DNA of 56,521 bases from Deltaproteobacteria bacterium (GTDB lineage: Bacteria > Desulfobacterota > Binatia > UBA9968): contig JACPSE010000156.1 of assembly GCA_016193465.1 (NCBI GenBank), forward strand, positions 1 through 56,521, given 5' to 3'. Shown here piece by piece: positions 34,874-43,729 of the stretch (its first letter is position 1; each line of letters opens with the position of its first letter). A program made the translations under genes and the position numbers. Below the pieces are notes generated by a model. It saw only the letters and a program-made list of their open reading frames with translations, made no database searches and was not told the DNA's origin.

Positions 34874-35935
34874 TCAAAACCCAAAGCGCTCGATCAGAGG
34901 TTGGATCCTCTCCAAGTTCCGCTTGGTTTCGTCCCTTTGGCATAGCTCTTCCCAGGCCTCCTGGACCAACTCAAGCCTTAGCATAGTTTGGAGCTGCTCG
35001 AAGGTGAAAGATTCCGGCACCTTGCCGGTTTCCTTCGATTCCTGAAAGTGATCCGCAAGGCCCTGCATACTCGGCTGCCCATTCATCGAACCATGCCATG
35101 ATTCATACATTGACATGGGACGCAGGTTGCGCTGCATCTCATTTTCATCGGGGTTGTTCGTGCGCAGCTTGGCCTCGCAGTAACGCAGGAAGGGGTAGTG
35201 ATCGGGGACGATGCGGATGAAGTGATAAGCCCGAATTGCCGCCTTCCAATACCGCTTGATGATTTCCGGATTACGGTCGATGAAACTCTGGCGGGCCACT
35301 GTTGATCGCGCCGGTCGTCCATGCGGGTAGACCTGCATGAAGTCAACCAATTTGTTAAACCCGTCTTCTTGTAGCTGTGGCACCCAGTCCAGCCGGACGA
35401 TGGCTGCGTCGGTCTTGCCTTCACGTAGCGGCCCGGCTGCCTCTCTGTTAGAGCCGAATTTGTAACCCACTACCCATTCGACATCCCTCGATGGGTCGAG
35501 GCCGGCCTTCTGGAGCTGGAGCTCGATAAGCCGGCTAACCTCGGTTCCTTTGACCCAGACCCCGATGCGCTTACCTTTGAGGTCTCTCAGCGACTTCACG
35601 TGGGGAGCGCTCATCAGAGTAGCAACCAATCGGTTTCTCCATACCCCGATAAGCCGCAACTCATCCCGCCCGCTGATTTTATCGAGGCAGACGGTGGCTA
35701 GCTCGACATCGGTGACGATGTCGATGTTAAAACGAATCATGTCTCGCAGCACATACGGCGACTCGTCATAGCGGTAGTCGCCCGGCCGGCTGGCCTTGAT
35801 TCCCTCATTATAAATGCAGCCTGACACGACCTCAGCGTCCAGTCCCTCTTCCGCGAAGAAACCGGCCTCTTGAGCTACGAAGACATCCGTCACATGGCCT
35901 GCGTGCCAGCACGCGTTGCCAACTCTAACCTTCAC
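34874..35935 (-). CDS. NMT1/SBP-fold cytoplasmic protein, subgroup I
   Basis: 353 aa from GTG 35935, chosen because GGAGG lies just upstream and the product then matches its paralogues exactly (VKVRVGNACWHAGHV). It has no signal peptide. C9-W-H11-x2-H14 is the shared motif. Further marks are EAGFFAEEGLDAEVVSG, LRDLKGKRIGVWVKGTE and TVARQSFIDRNPEIIKRYWK-like text (here from S). It is closest to the product at 38268. It is last in a long minus-strand operon with UbiDs and transporters. Confidence 0.87.
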   Translation of the reverse strand: MKVRVGNACWHAGHVTDVFVAQEAGFFAEEGLDAEVVSGCIYNEGIKASRPGDYRYDESPYVLRDMIRFNIDIVTDVELATVCLDKISGRDELRLIGVWRNRLVATLMSAPHVKSLRDLKGKRIGVWVKGTEVSRLIELQLQKAGLDPSRDVEWVVGYKFGSNREAAGPLREGKTDAAIVRLDWVPQLQEDGFNKLVDFMQVYPHGRPARSTVARQSFIDRNPEIIKRYWKAAIRAYHFIRIVPDHYPFLRYCEAKLRTNNPDENEMQRNLRPMSMYESWHGSMNGQPSMQGLADHFQESKETGKVPESFTFEQLQTMLRLELVQEAWEELCQRDETKRNLERIQPLIERFGF

Positions 35936-36015
35936 GCAATACCTCCATCCCGTTTCCCACAAGCGTCAGCTCCCGCAGGAACACCACCAACTTCCAAGTT
36001 TTTGTTATTGACGCG

Positions 36016-37077
36016 CTAGAACCCATACCTCTCAATGACGGGCGCCAGACGCTCTAAGTTGCGCTTGATCTCGTCGCGCGGTTGCAGTTCCTCCCACGCC
36101 TCCCAGACAAACTCTAAACGCAGGACCGCTTGCACGTCGTCCAGCGTTACTGTTGGGAGAAGCTTGCCAGTGCCCTTGACCTCGTCGAGGTGCTGCTCCA
36201 GCCCCTCTATCGTTGGCTGGCCGTTCATCGAGCCGTGATAGTACTCCCACATCTTCATGGGTTTTAGTTGCCGCATCCTTTCATGCTGGTCGGGGTTGTT
36301 GATGCGCAGCTTGGCCTCGCAGTAACGCAGGAAGGGGTAATGCTCCGGCACGATCCGCATGTACTGGAAGGCCCGGATGGCGGCCTTCCAGTACCGCTTG
36401 ATGATCTCCGGATTACGGTCGATGAAACTCTGGCGGGCCACGGTCAGTCGCGCTGGCCGGCCATGCGGGTAGCCTTCCAGGAAGTTGAACAGTTGATGGA
36501 AACCCTCTTCTAGTAGGGCGGGCACCCAATCCAGGCTTACGATAGCCGCGTCCGTTTTTCCTTCCCGTAGCGGGTTGGCGGCCTCACGAGCCGAGCCGTA
36601 CTGGTAGCCCACTACCCACTGGACGTCGCTTTGCGGGTTCAATCCGGCCTTGCGCACGGTCCACTCCAGCCATAGCGATTTCTCGGTGCCGGGCACCCAG
36701 ACACCGATTCGCTTTCCCTTTAGCTTGTCCATGCTGTTGAAGCCGGGGGCAGCGACAAAGGCCGACGTTTCCTGATTGCGCCACACCCCGATGATCCGTA
36801 GCTCGTCTCTACCCTCCAGGTGGTCGAGTAGGATGGTTGCCAGCTCCACGTCTGTGACGATGTCAATATTATGCCGCGTCATGTCCTGCAACACGTATGG
36901 CGATTCGTCGTACCTCCCGCCACCGGGGCGGCTGGCATTTAGCCCTTGTGGATAGATGCGGGCAGTGACCACGTCACCATCGATTCCCTCCTGGGCGAAG
37001 AAGTTGGCCTCTGAGGCCACCACGCTATCCTGTACGTGGGCTGCGTGCCAGCACGCATTGCCAACTCTAACCTTCAT
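36016..37077 (-). CDS. NMT1/SBP-fold cytoplasmic protein, subgroup I
   Basis: 353 aa from ATG 37077, lacking a signal peptide. The N-terminal NACWHAAH has C9, W10, H11 and H14. Mid-protein LKGKRIGVWVPGTEKSLWLE and the conserved SFIDRNPEIIKRYWKAAIRA follow. It is the more divergent of the three subgroup I copies (for example a Trp-rich SLWLEWTVRK stretch), yet shares a 53-bp DNA stretch identical to the 38268 gene. Function is unknown; a decarboxylase or ligand-sensing role is discussed in the findings. Confidence 0.87.
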   Translation of the reverse strand: MKVRVGNACWHAAHVQDSVVASEANFFAQEGIDGDVVTARIYPQGLNASRPGGGRYDESPYVLQDMTRHNIDIVTDVELATILLDHLEGRDELRIIGVWRNQETSAFVAAPGFNSMDKLKGKRIGVWVPGTEKSLWLEWTVRKAGLNPQSDVQWVVGYQYGSAREAANPLREGKTDAAIVSLDWVPALLEEGFHQLFNFLEGYPHGRPARLTVARQSFIDRNPEIIKRYWKAAIRAFQYMRIVPEHYPFLRYCEAKLRINNPDQHERMRQLKPMKMWEYYHGSMNGQPTIEGLEQHLDEVKGTGKLLPTVTLDDVQAVLRLEFVWEAWEELQPRDEIKRNLERLAPVIERYGF

Positions 37078-37108
37078 ACATGATGAGCGATAAGGCTCCT
37101 CCCACTAT

Positions 37109-38218
37109 TTATTTTTTCTTGGGACTGTAGCCCACCTTGGGCAACCCCCAAGCCTCCACAGCGATACGAGCTATGAGATTGTCTTCCTGATCCCGGCAAC
37201 CGCCACCGCAAATGGACAAGTTGCGGCCACCGACGAGTCCGTTGCTGATCGTGCCCTCAACAAGGAACGAGGCCTTTCCCGGGTCCTCAGCATCGGCGAT
37301 ATCCTGCGCCTCCCTGGAGGCGAGAAACTCAATCCACAACAACCCCGCATGGGGATTCTTTGCGTTGGCATAGATCCCCTCGGGTTCGTGGAAGGCTATA
37401 GCTAAGGGATCAGGCACCACGAGTTTGACCGGGAGGGCGGGATCTTTCTTAAGGCTTCTCAGGGTGGTGTGCAAATACATGCTGCAATTCAAGGGATACT
37501 CACCCGTGCCAAGCCTCAACAGGTGACCCGTCTGCCCTCGGACCCAGATCGGGTCGTTCTCTTTAAGCTTTCTGGCGTACGCCAGGGCCTTCTCTTCTCC
37601 CCAGAGGGGAACCAGCCAACTCAAAGTATTGGGCTTCGTGTCCACGGCGATCTTCCCCTTCCACTGCGGATCGATACAACTCTCCCAACCCGTTGGTGCT
37701 TTATCAAGAGGGACCAGCTTGAAATTGTAGGCGATCACAGCCATGTTGCTGCCGAGCCACACCACGACACCCGAGTCATCAATCATCTTGAGAGGCATCT
37801 TGAGATGGCCAGCCTTGGCCATGGCTTTGAAGTCGTACCTCTTGATGAGATTCTGCCTAAAGTAGTCACTCCACTGAGAGCTGTGAGGGCTGAAGGCGTC
37901 CAAAGAGGATTTCCCAGCAGCCATCTCGAAGAGCTGCCTCTGGGCCGCCGTGATGCCGGTGACCATATCCCAAGAGGCATCAATAAACGGGTACCTCTTC
38001 CGGAAGGCCTTAACCAAATGGGGGATAGCGCTTTGGTCGTAGCCCGGAGAGAGAGAGACTTTGCCCTCTTTCTTAGCTCCAGCGATGATCTCATCCCGTG
38101 TAAGACTGATCATCCCTTCCTGCGCATGAACGGGGCCTGAGAAGGGGAAAGTCGCAGACACAACAACCGCAGCAAAGAGAACGATCTGGGCCGCTTTTTT
38201 TAAAACTTCTCGCTTCAT
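37109..38218 (-). CDS. ABC solute-binding protein (group A, with CX3C)
   Basis: 369 aa from ATG 38218, preceded by GAGGAGG. The signal peptide is hydrophobic (IVLFAAVVVSATFPFSGPVHAQ). It has RKRYPFIDASWDMVTGITAA, APTGWESCIDPQWKGKIAVD and NPHAGLLWIEFLASREAQ. Near the end is CGGGC, giving C337 and C341, at a place like that of the group B CX3C pair though the core resembles group A. It lies between two NMT1-like genes (gaps of 31 and 49 nt). Confidence 0.9.
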   Translation of the reverse strand: MKREVLKKAAQIVLFAAVVVSATFPFSGPVHAQEGMISLTRDEIIAGAKKEGKVSLSPGYDQSAIPHLVKAFRKRYPFIDASWDMVTGITAAQRQLFEMAAGKSSLDAFSPHSSQWSDYFRQNLIKRYDFKAMAKAGHLKMPLKMIDDSGVVVWLGSNMAVIAYNFKLVPLDKAPTGWESCIDPQWKGKIAVDTKPNTLSWLVPLWGEEKALAYARKLKENDPIWVRGQTGHLLRLGTGEYPLNCSMYLHTTLRSLKKDPALPVKLVVPDPLAIAFHEPEGIYANAKNPHAGLLWIEFLASREAQDIADAEDPGKASFLVEGTISNGLVGGRNLSICGGGCRDQEDNLIARIAVEAWGLPKVGYSPKKK

Positions 38219-38267
38219 AGACTTCCTCCTCGTAAGGGTAATTTCAACAGGCACATTTTAGGGCCGA

Positions 38268-39329
38268 TCAAAATCCGAAGCGCTCGATCAGCGGCTGGAT
38301 CCTCTCTAAGTTTTGCTTGGTTTCGTCCCTTTGGCATAGCTCTTCCCAGGCCTCCTGGACCAACTCAAGCCGCAACATGCTCTGAAGCTGCTCGAAGGTG
38401 AAAGATGCCGGCACCTTGCCCGTTTCCTTCGACTCCTGAAGGTGATCCGCCAGACCCTGCATGCTCGGCTGCCCGTTCATCGAACTATGCCACGATTCAT
38501 ACATTGACATCGGCATCAAGTTGCGCTGCATCTCGTTTTCGTCGGGGTTGTTAGTGCGTTGTTTGGCTTCACAGTAGCGCAAGAAGGGGTAGTGCTCCGG
38601 GACGATGCGGATGAAGTGGTGCGCCCGAATAGCTGCTTTCCAATACCGCTTGATGATCTCCGGATTACGGTCGATGAAACTCTGGCGGGCCACGGTTAGC
38701 CTGGCAGGTCGCCCATGGGGGTAGACCTCCAAGAAGTCGACCAGCTTAGTAAAGCCTTCCTCCTGAAGTTTTGACGCCCAGTCGATGCGCACGATAGCTG
38801 CATCCGTCTTGCCTTCGCACAGCGGCCCGGCAGCCTCTCTGTTAGAGCCGAACTTGTAGCCCACTACCCACTCGACGTCTGTGGCTGGGTCCAGACCGCC
38901 CTTGCGGAGCTGAAGCTCGATGAGCCGGCCCACCTCGGTTCCTTTGACCCAAATGCCGATGCGCTTCCCCTTAAGGTCGGCTAGGGTCTTGACGTGGGGA
39001 GCACCCATCATCGCGGCGACTAGCCGATTGCGCCAGACACCGATGATCCGCAATTCTCCTTGGCTCCGGATCTTGTCAAGGCAAACGGTTGCCAACTCGA
39101 CATCGGTGACGATGTCGATGTTAAAACGAATCATATCTCGCAACACGTACGGTGACTCGTCATAGCGATAGTCGCCGGGCCGGCTGGCCTTGATGCCCTC
39201 GGTATAGATAGAGCCCGAGACAATCTCGGTGTCCAGCCCCTCCTCGGCGAAAAAGCCAGCCTCCTGGGCCACGTATGCGTCCGTCACGTGGGCAGCGTGC
39301 CAGCACGCATTGCCAACCCTAACCTTCAT
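38268..39329 (-). CDS. NMT1/SBP-fold cytoplasmic protein, subgroup I
   Basis: 353 aa from ATG 39329, without signal peptide. It starts MKVRVGNACWHAAHVTDAYV, with the C9/H11/H14 motif, and ends ERIQPLIERFGF like its sister at 34874, to which it is very similar throughout. It is 25 nt from the permease upstream and followed by an SBP gene. The gene order NMT1-like then SBP is the same as that implied by the deletion scar at 46786-46929. Confidence 0.87.
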   Translation of the reverse strand: MKVRVGNACWHAAHVTDAYVAQEAGFFAEEGLDTEIVSGSIYTEGIKASRPGDYRYDESPYVLRDMIRFNIDIVTDVELATVCLDKIRSQGELRIIGVWRNRLVAAMMGAPHVKTLADLKGKRIGIWVKGTEVGRLIELQLRKGGLDPATDVEWVVGYKFGSNREAAGPLCEGKTDAAIVRIDWASKLQEEGFTKLVDFLEVYPHGRPARLTVARQSFIDRNPEIIKRYWKAAIRAHHFIRIVPEHYPFLRYCEAKQRTNNPDENEMQRNLMPMSMYESWHSSMNGQPSMQGLADHLQESKETGKVPASFTFEQLQSMLRLELVQEAWEELCQRDETKQNLERIQPLIERFGF

Positions 39330-39354
39330 ACAATTTCCCGTATTCTTGAGGCCT

Positions 39355-41124
39355 TTATCCAGAGCCCTCCTGGCGGCTTACGCGGCTGACCAGCCACCGG
39401 CCTGTGGTCGAAAAGACGGCCAGGGCCACTATGATCAAGACTCCTAGCGCGGCCGTCGGGCCCGCTCTTCCTTGATCCCATAAGTCCCACATAACAACCG
39501 AAAGCACCTGGGTCTCTCTCGTCGATAACATGAGCGGGATAGAGAACGAGCGCAGAGAGTGGGAGGCCACCCAGATCCAGCCGCTGACAAAGGCCGGCAG
39601 CAGCAAGGGAAACACAACGGTACGCAGCACCGTGGTCCTTTGGGCTCCAGCGGCCAGAGCTGCTTCCTCCAGCTCGACGTGAAGCTGGGCTACGGCCCCG
39701 TTCATGGTCCGGCTGCCAAAGGCTATATAGCTTGCGCTCATGCCGAGAACGATGATCCAGAGGGTACCATACAGCGGCAGGTAGCTTAGAGGGGGTTGGA
39801 GGTAGAGGATAATGAGCGATATTCCGATGACGACGCCGGGGATCGCGTGCGGCAGAAAAGTCAGCCCGTCCAGTAAAACTCGCCATTTGACCCGGCTTCT
39901 TATCACTACCCAGGATGTGACGAGAGAGAGAAACATCGTTAGGAACGCGGTGGCCAGGCCCACGATAGCGGTATTGAACAGCGCGTGAAGGGTAAACTCG
40001 TTGTTCAAGACGGTCCAGTAGTTTGCGAGACTGATTTGAGCCAGGGCAGACCAGGAGGGCGCGACATAGAACCGGATCAGAGAGCGCCAGAGGAGAACGA
40101 AAGTTGGGGCTGCAATCGTGACAGTAAAATAGATGAGGAAGAGCGCGAAAGCCGGATAACGCCATTTGCCTAGGGAGATTATGCGAGGCCGGTAGCCCTT
40201 TCCCGTGACCGTCGTAAAACTCTCCCCACGTCCGATCAACCGTCGATACCAATAGACTAAAATCAGGCTCGCCACCAGGAAGGTTGCGCCTAAAGCGGCG
40301 GATAGACCGTAGCGGGGGGGCGCGAATCTCTGGGCCGCAAAATAGATGTACGTTGGTAAGACGTAGATCCCCGCTGGGAAGCCAATGACAATGGGTATCT
40401 CTAATGACTCAAGGTGGGTCATAAAACTATACATTCCGGCGGCAAATAAGGCGGGCATCAACATCGGAATGAATATGCGGAAGAAAGTCATGCGATTCGA
40501 AGCCCCGCATACCCGCGATGCCTCCTCGAAGTTTGGGTCCATCGCGCGGAAGGCGCCGACGACCATGAGAAAGATGGTTGTCACACCTCTTATTCCTTCG
40601 AGGAAGACCATGCCCCATAGGCTATAGATATTGAGGGGGCCTTCGTGCATCTCCATGCCAAAGAGAGATGCGATAGAGCGCAGCCATACATTGAAAAGGC
40701 CGATCTTGGGGGAGAGCAGAAGGGTCCAAGAGATGGCGAAGAGAATGCCGGGCATAGCCATGGGAACAAGCATTAAACCCCAAGCGACATTTCTAAAAGG
40801 CATGTCCGTGCGCTCTGTGAGGAAGGCGAATAAAACAGCTATAGCAAGGGCGAGGAGAGTGCTGCCCGCTGCCAGGAGGGCTGTATTTAGGAACATGATG
40901 TAGACCTGCGGGTCAGAGTAGGCAGTGATGTAATGCTGGACGGTGAAGTTACCTGGTTGCCAGGGGGTACCCTCGCGAAAGCTGAACGTGATCAGCAAAA
41001 AAAGGGGAGCTATGATGAGCCAGAGGACAAAGCCAACGGCCAGCAAAGAAACGGCATTGCCTCTGATTTGTGGCCAGAGACTAAACCAGCGAAGCGGACC
41101 GGCCTCCCCTCTACTGTTAGCCAT
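39355..41124 (-). CDS. ABC permease, two fused transmembrane halves
   Basis: 589 aa with two homologous membrane halves. EAA loops are FEEASRVCGASNRMTFFRIF and LEEAALAAGAQRTTVLRTVV. It is a near twin of the permease at 30909. It starts 7 nt after the SBP gene at 41132 and should be its partner. No ATPase gene is linked. Confidence 0.93.
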   Translation of the reverse strand: MANSRGEAGPLRWFSLWPQIRGNAVSLLAVGFVLWLIIAPLFLLITFSFREGTPWQPGNFTVQHYITAYSDPQVYIMFLNTALLAAGSTLLALAIAVLFAFLTERTDMPFRNVAWGLMLVPMAMPGILFAISWTLLLSPKIGLFNVWLRSIASLFGMEMHEGPLNIYSLWGMVFLEGIRGVTTIFLMVVGAFRAMDPNFEEASRVCGASNRMTFFRIFIPMLMPALFAAGMYSFMTHLESLEIPIVIGFPAGIYVLPTYIYFAAQRFAPPRYGLSAALGATFLVASLILVYWYRRLIGRGESFTTVTGKGYRPRIISLGKWRYPAFALFLIYFTVTIAAPTFVLLWRSLIRFYVAPSWSALAQISLANYWTVLNNEFTLHALFNTAIVGLATAFLTMFLSLVTSWVVIRSRVKWRVLLDGLTFLPHAIPGVVIGISLIILYLQPPLSYLPLYGTLWIIVLGMSASYIAFGSRTMNGAVAQLHVELEEAALAAGAQRTTVLRTVVFPLLLPAFVSGWIWVASHSLRSFSIPLMLSTRETQVLSVVMWDLWDQGRAGPTAALGVLIIVALAVFSTTGRWLVSRVSRQEGSG

Positions 41125-41131
41125 GCGCTTC

Positions 41132-42214
41132 TTACTTGGCCCCTGGGAGCTTCAGGATTCTGGCGTGTTCAGCGTCATATTCCTCCGACCGTTTCAAGCA
41201 CTCAACATCACAAACAGCTGCATATTTACCTTTGACCAAAGGGGCTTTTCTGGAGCCGGGATTCCAAGGAAATTCCCGGTAGGCAGGTTGCTCCCCTTTT
41301 GTCGCCACCCATAGACCGAAAAGCTGGCTTGTAGCCTGGGTCTTGGACCACTTAACGATACGCATCTGGCTGCCAAATTCCATCGGATAGGGGTCAGGAA
41401 CAACGAAAATAACAGGGGCTCCTTGATCCATCTCTCTGGTAGCACTGTGGTAGTTGACTCCACAAACGAGGGGATATTCTCCTGACGCTACCTTTTGCAC
41501 ATTCTCGGTCTGCCCTCGCCCAAGAACCACTTTGTTCTCAACGATCCCCTTGAGCCACTTGAGATGAGGCTCCCTGGTTTTAGGGTCATGTTGGAGGGCG
41601 GTTAGTTTGGAGCGAGGATCATAGAGGAATTTCCCCCTCCACATAGGATCAAGACAATCCTCCCACCTTTTGGGCGCCTTATCAGGCGGGACTATATTCT
41701 TGTTATAGGCAATGCCGCGAACAAGACCGGTGGTAGCAATATATTCTCCCTTAGGATCAACGGACCTTGGATCAGGCGTTGGCCAGTCTGAGGGAAGAGA
41801 TTTAACTAGCTCCTTATAGGAGAAGGGGGGCTTTGGAAAGGCTCCGGCCTCCTGATAAGCGGGCCAGGCCTCCATGGAGACGTGCATGATATCGTATTTC
41901 AGACTGCGTCCAGCTTTGAATTCCAGGAGGACGCGCTGCATCGCGTCAACTGTTCTTGTCCGCTCGTAGGCTATCTCTTTAATGAAAGGAAAATCCTTCT
42001 TGAACGCGTTGAGGACAGCCTTCCCCTCGTCCTCGGGCCATTCTAATGTTACCGTTAGAATTCCTCCCTTCTTGGCCATTTCAGCCTTGGATGTCTCCAG
42101 GAGCTGGTTAAATAGATTGGCTTGGGCCGATATTGCCGGGGAGGCATAAGCGATTCCCCAGAAAACAAGCCCAATCGTTAGCAAAAGAGAAGCTGGTTTT
42201 TTGCGTATGTGCAT
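41132..42214 (-). CDS. ABC solute-binding protein (group B)
   Basis: 360 aa with a signal peptide (LLLTIGLVFWGIAYASPAISAQ) and GGAGG before ATG 42214. Group B marks are ETSKAEMAKKGGILTVTLEW, WEDCLDPMWRGKFLYDPRSK and KGKYAAVCDVECLKRSEEYD, with the CX3C pair C335/C339. Relative to its sister at 42309 about six residues are missing before REFPWNPGSRK. It is directly followed by its permease. Confidence 0.92.
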   Translation of the reverse strand: MHIRKKPASLLLTIGLVFWGIAYASPAISAQANLFNQLLETSKAEMAKKGGILTVTLEWPEDEGKAVLNAFKKDFPFIKEIAYERTRTVDAMQRVLLEFKAGRSLKYDIMHVSMEAWPAYQEAGAFPKPPFSYKELVKSLPSDWPTPDPRSVDPKGEYIATTGLVRGIAYNKNIVPPDKAPKRWEDCLDPMWRGKFLYDPRSKLTALQHDPKTREPHLKWLKGIVENKVVLGRGQTENVQKVASGEYPLVCGVNYHSATREMDQGAPVIFVVPDPYPMEFGSQMRIVKWSKTQATSQLFGLWVATKGEQPAYREFPWNPGSRKAPLVKGKYAAVCDVECLKRSEEYDAEHARILKLPGAK

Positions 42215-42308
42215 CTCGTTATCCTCCTTACTAAATTTGATCGAAATAACCCTTCAGAACAAACCTTTTGCGCTATTACTTCATTCTTCCGCCCCGCCCA
42301 TGCTGCTC

Positions 42309-43409
42309 TTATTTCGCCCCCGGGAGGCCGAGGATCTTGGCGTGTTCGGCGTCGTACTCCTCGGACTTTTTCAGGCACTCCACATCACAAACCGCTATGT
42401 ACTTGCCTTTGGCCAGAAGGTATTTCCTGGAATGGGTATCCCAGGGGAAGCCACGGTAACTGTACTTTTCAACCATAGATTGTCCTTTGATAGCCGACCA
42501 CAGGATAAAAAGCTGGGTTGTAGCCGGGGTCTTGGACCACTTGAGGATATGGATTTGTGTTCCGAACTCCAGGGGGAAAGGGTCAGGGAAGATAAAGTTC
42601 AAAGGAGCCCCGTCGTCAATCTGTCTTATGGCGCTGTGATAGTTGACCCCGCAGAAGAGAGGATATTCACTCGCGGCCACTTTCTCCACATTTGCAGTTT
42701 GCGCTCCGGCAACCCCCAGAATCACTTTGTTCTCAACGATCCCCTTGAGCCACCTGAGATGAGCCTCCCGGGTTTTGGGGTCGTGCTGAAGGGCAGTGAG
42801 TTTGGGACGAGGATCATAGAGAAATTTTCCCCTCCACATAGGATCAAGACAATCCTCCCACCCTTTGGGCGCCTTATCAGGCGAGACTATGTTCTTATTA
42901 TAGACAATGCCCCGGGCCAGGCCGGCGATGGCCAGGAAATAGCCGTTAGGGTCAATGGCTCTTGGATCTGGGGGTGTCCAGTCCGGGGGAAGAGATTTCA
43001 TCAACTCCTTGTAAGAGAAGGGTGGTCTTACGAAAGCTCCAGCATCCCGATAAGTAGGCCAGGCCTCGAACGAGACATGCATGATGTCGTACTTCGGGGT
43101 GCGGCCGGCTTTATATTCCATAAAAGTGCGCTGCATCAACTCTGTTCCCCTCACCCGGCTGAAGCTCGTCTCCTTAATAAAGGGGAAGTCCTTTTTGAAG
43201 CTCTCCAGAAGGGGCTTTGCCTCTTCATCGGTCCACTCCAGCGCCACCGATAGAGATCCTCCCTTCTTTGCCATTTCGGAGTTGGAGGACTCCACGAGTT
43301 GGTGCAATAGATTGCCCTGCGCCGCTATCAGCGGGCGGGCGTCGGCGATTGCGATGAAAATGGCGGCAATCGCTGACGCAACAAAAACCCGCGTTTTTCG
43401 GTCATCCAT
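42309..43409 (-). CDS. ABC solute-binding protein (group B)
   Basis: 366 aa from ATG 43409 with GGAGG upstream; the longer frame to 43436 would run into the permease remnant. It has a signal peptide (IAAIFIAIADARPLIAAQ), then SNSEMAKKGGSLSVALEW, WEDCLDPMWRGKFLYDPRPK and VCDVEC with C341/C345. It is a tandem paralogue of the 41132 product. Upstream lies the stump of a permease gene, suggesting that this SBP once had its own channel and may now share the one at 39355. Confidence 0.91.
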   Translation of the reverse strand: MDDRKTRVFVASAIAAIFIAIADARPLIAAQGNLLHQLVESSNSEMAKKGGSLSVALEWTDEEAKPLLESFKKDFPFIKETSFSRVRGTELMQRTFMEYKAGRTPKYDIMHVSFEAWPTYRDAGAFVRPPFSYKELMKSLPPDWTPPDPRAIDPNGYFLAIAGLARGIVYNKNIVSPDKAPKGWEDCLDPMWRGKFLYDPRPKLTALQHDPKTREAHLRWLKGIVENKVILGVAGAQTANVEKVAASEYPLFCGVNYHSAIRQIDDGAPLNFIFPDPFPLEFGTQIHILKWSKTPATTQLFILWSAIKGQSMVEKYSYRGFPWDTHSRKYLLAKGKYIAVCDVECLKKSEEYDAEHAKILGLPGAK

Positions 43410-43432
43410 GCCCTTCCTCCAGACTCCCTCTA

Positions 43433-43711
43433 TCATCCAGCGCTATAGCGGTCAATGCCGCCAAAGACACTACCGAATTTAAAAAAGGCCACGGAGATAA
43501 CGCCCATGGCTGCTAGTTCCGAGTATTGCCCTCCCTCCCACAGATCCCAAATGAGCACTGGGATAATCACGTTATGCTTCTGACCCAGCAGAATAGGGGT
43601 GGAGAGCGCTCTAAACGGTATGGTAAACACGTAGATCCAACCGGCAAAAAGAGCTGGAGATAACAGTGGCAGGATGATTCGTTTGGACGAGAAGAACGAG
43701 AAAGTGATTTA
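43433..43711 (-). pseudogene. fused ABC permease, C-terminal remnant
   Basis: An open frame from just after a stop at 43712 encodes KRIILPLLSPALFAGWIYVF, then LSTPILLGQKHNVIIPVLIW and DLWEGGQYSELAAMGVISV. This matches the last two helices and the end of the EAA loop of the fused permeases here (RITLPLLIPAFLNGW...). About 500 N-terminal residues are missing. It lies between a UbiD gene and an SBP gene, so a permease was deleted from this operon. Confidence 0.8.
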
Positions 43712-43729
43712 GCAGGCATGATCGGTTTA

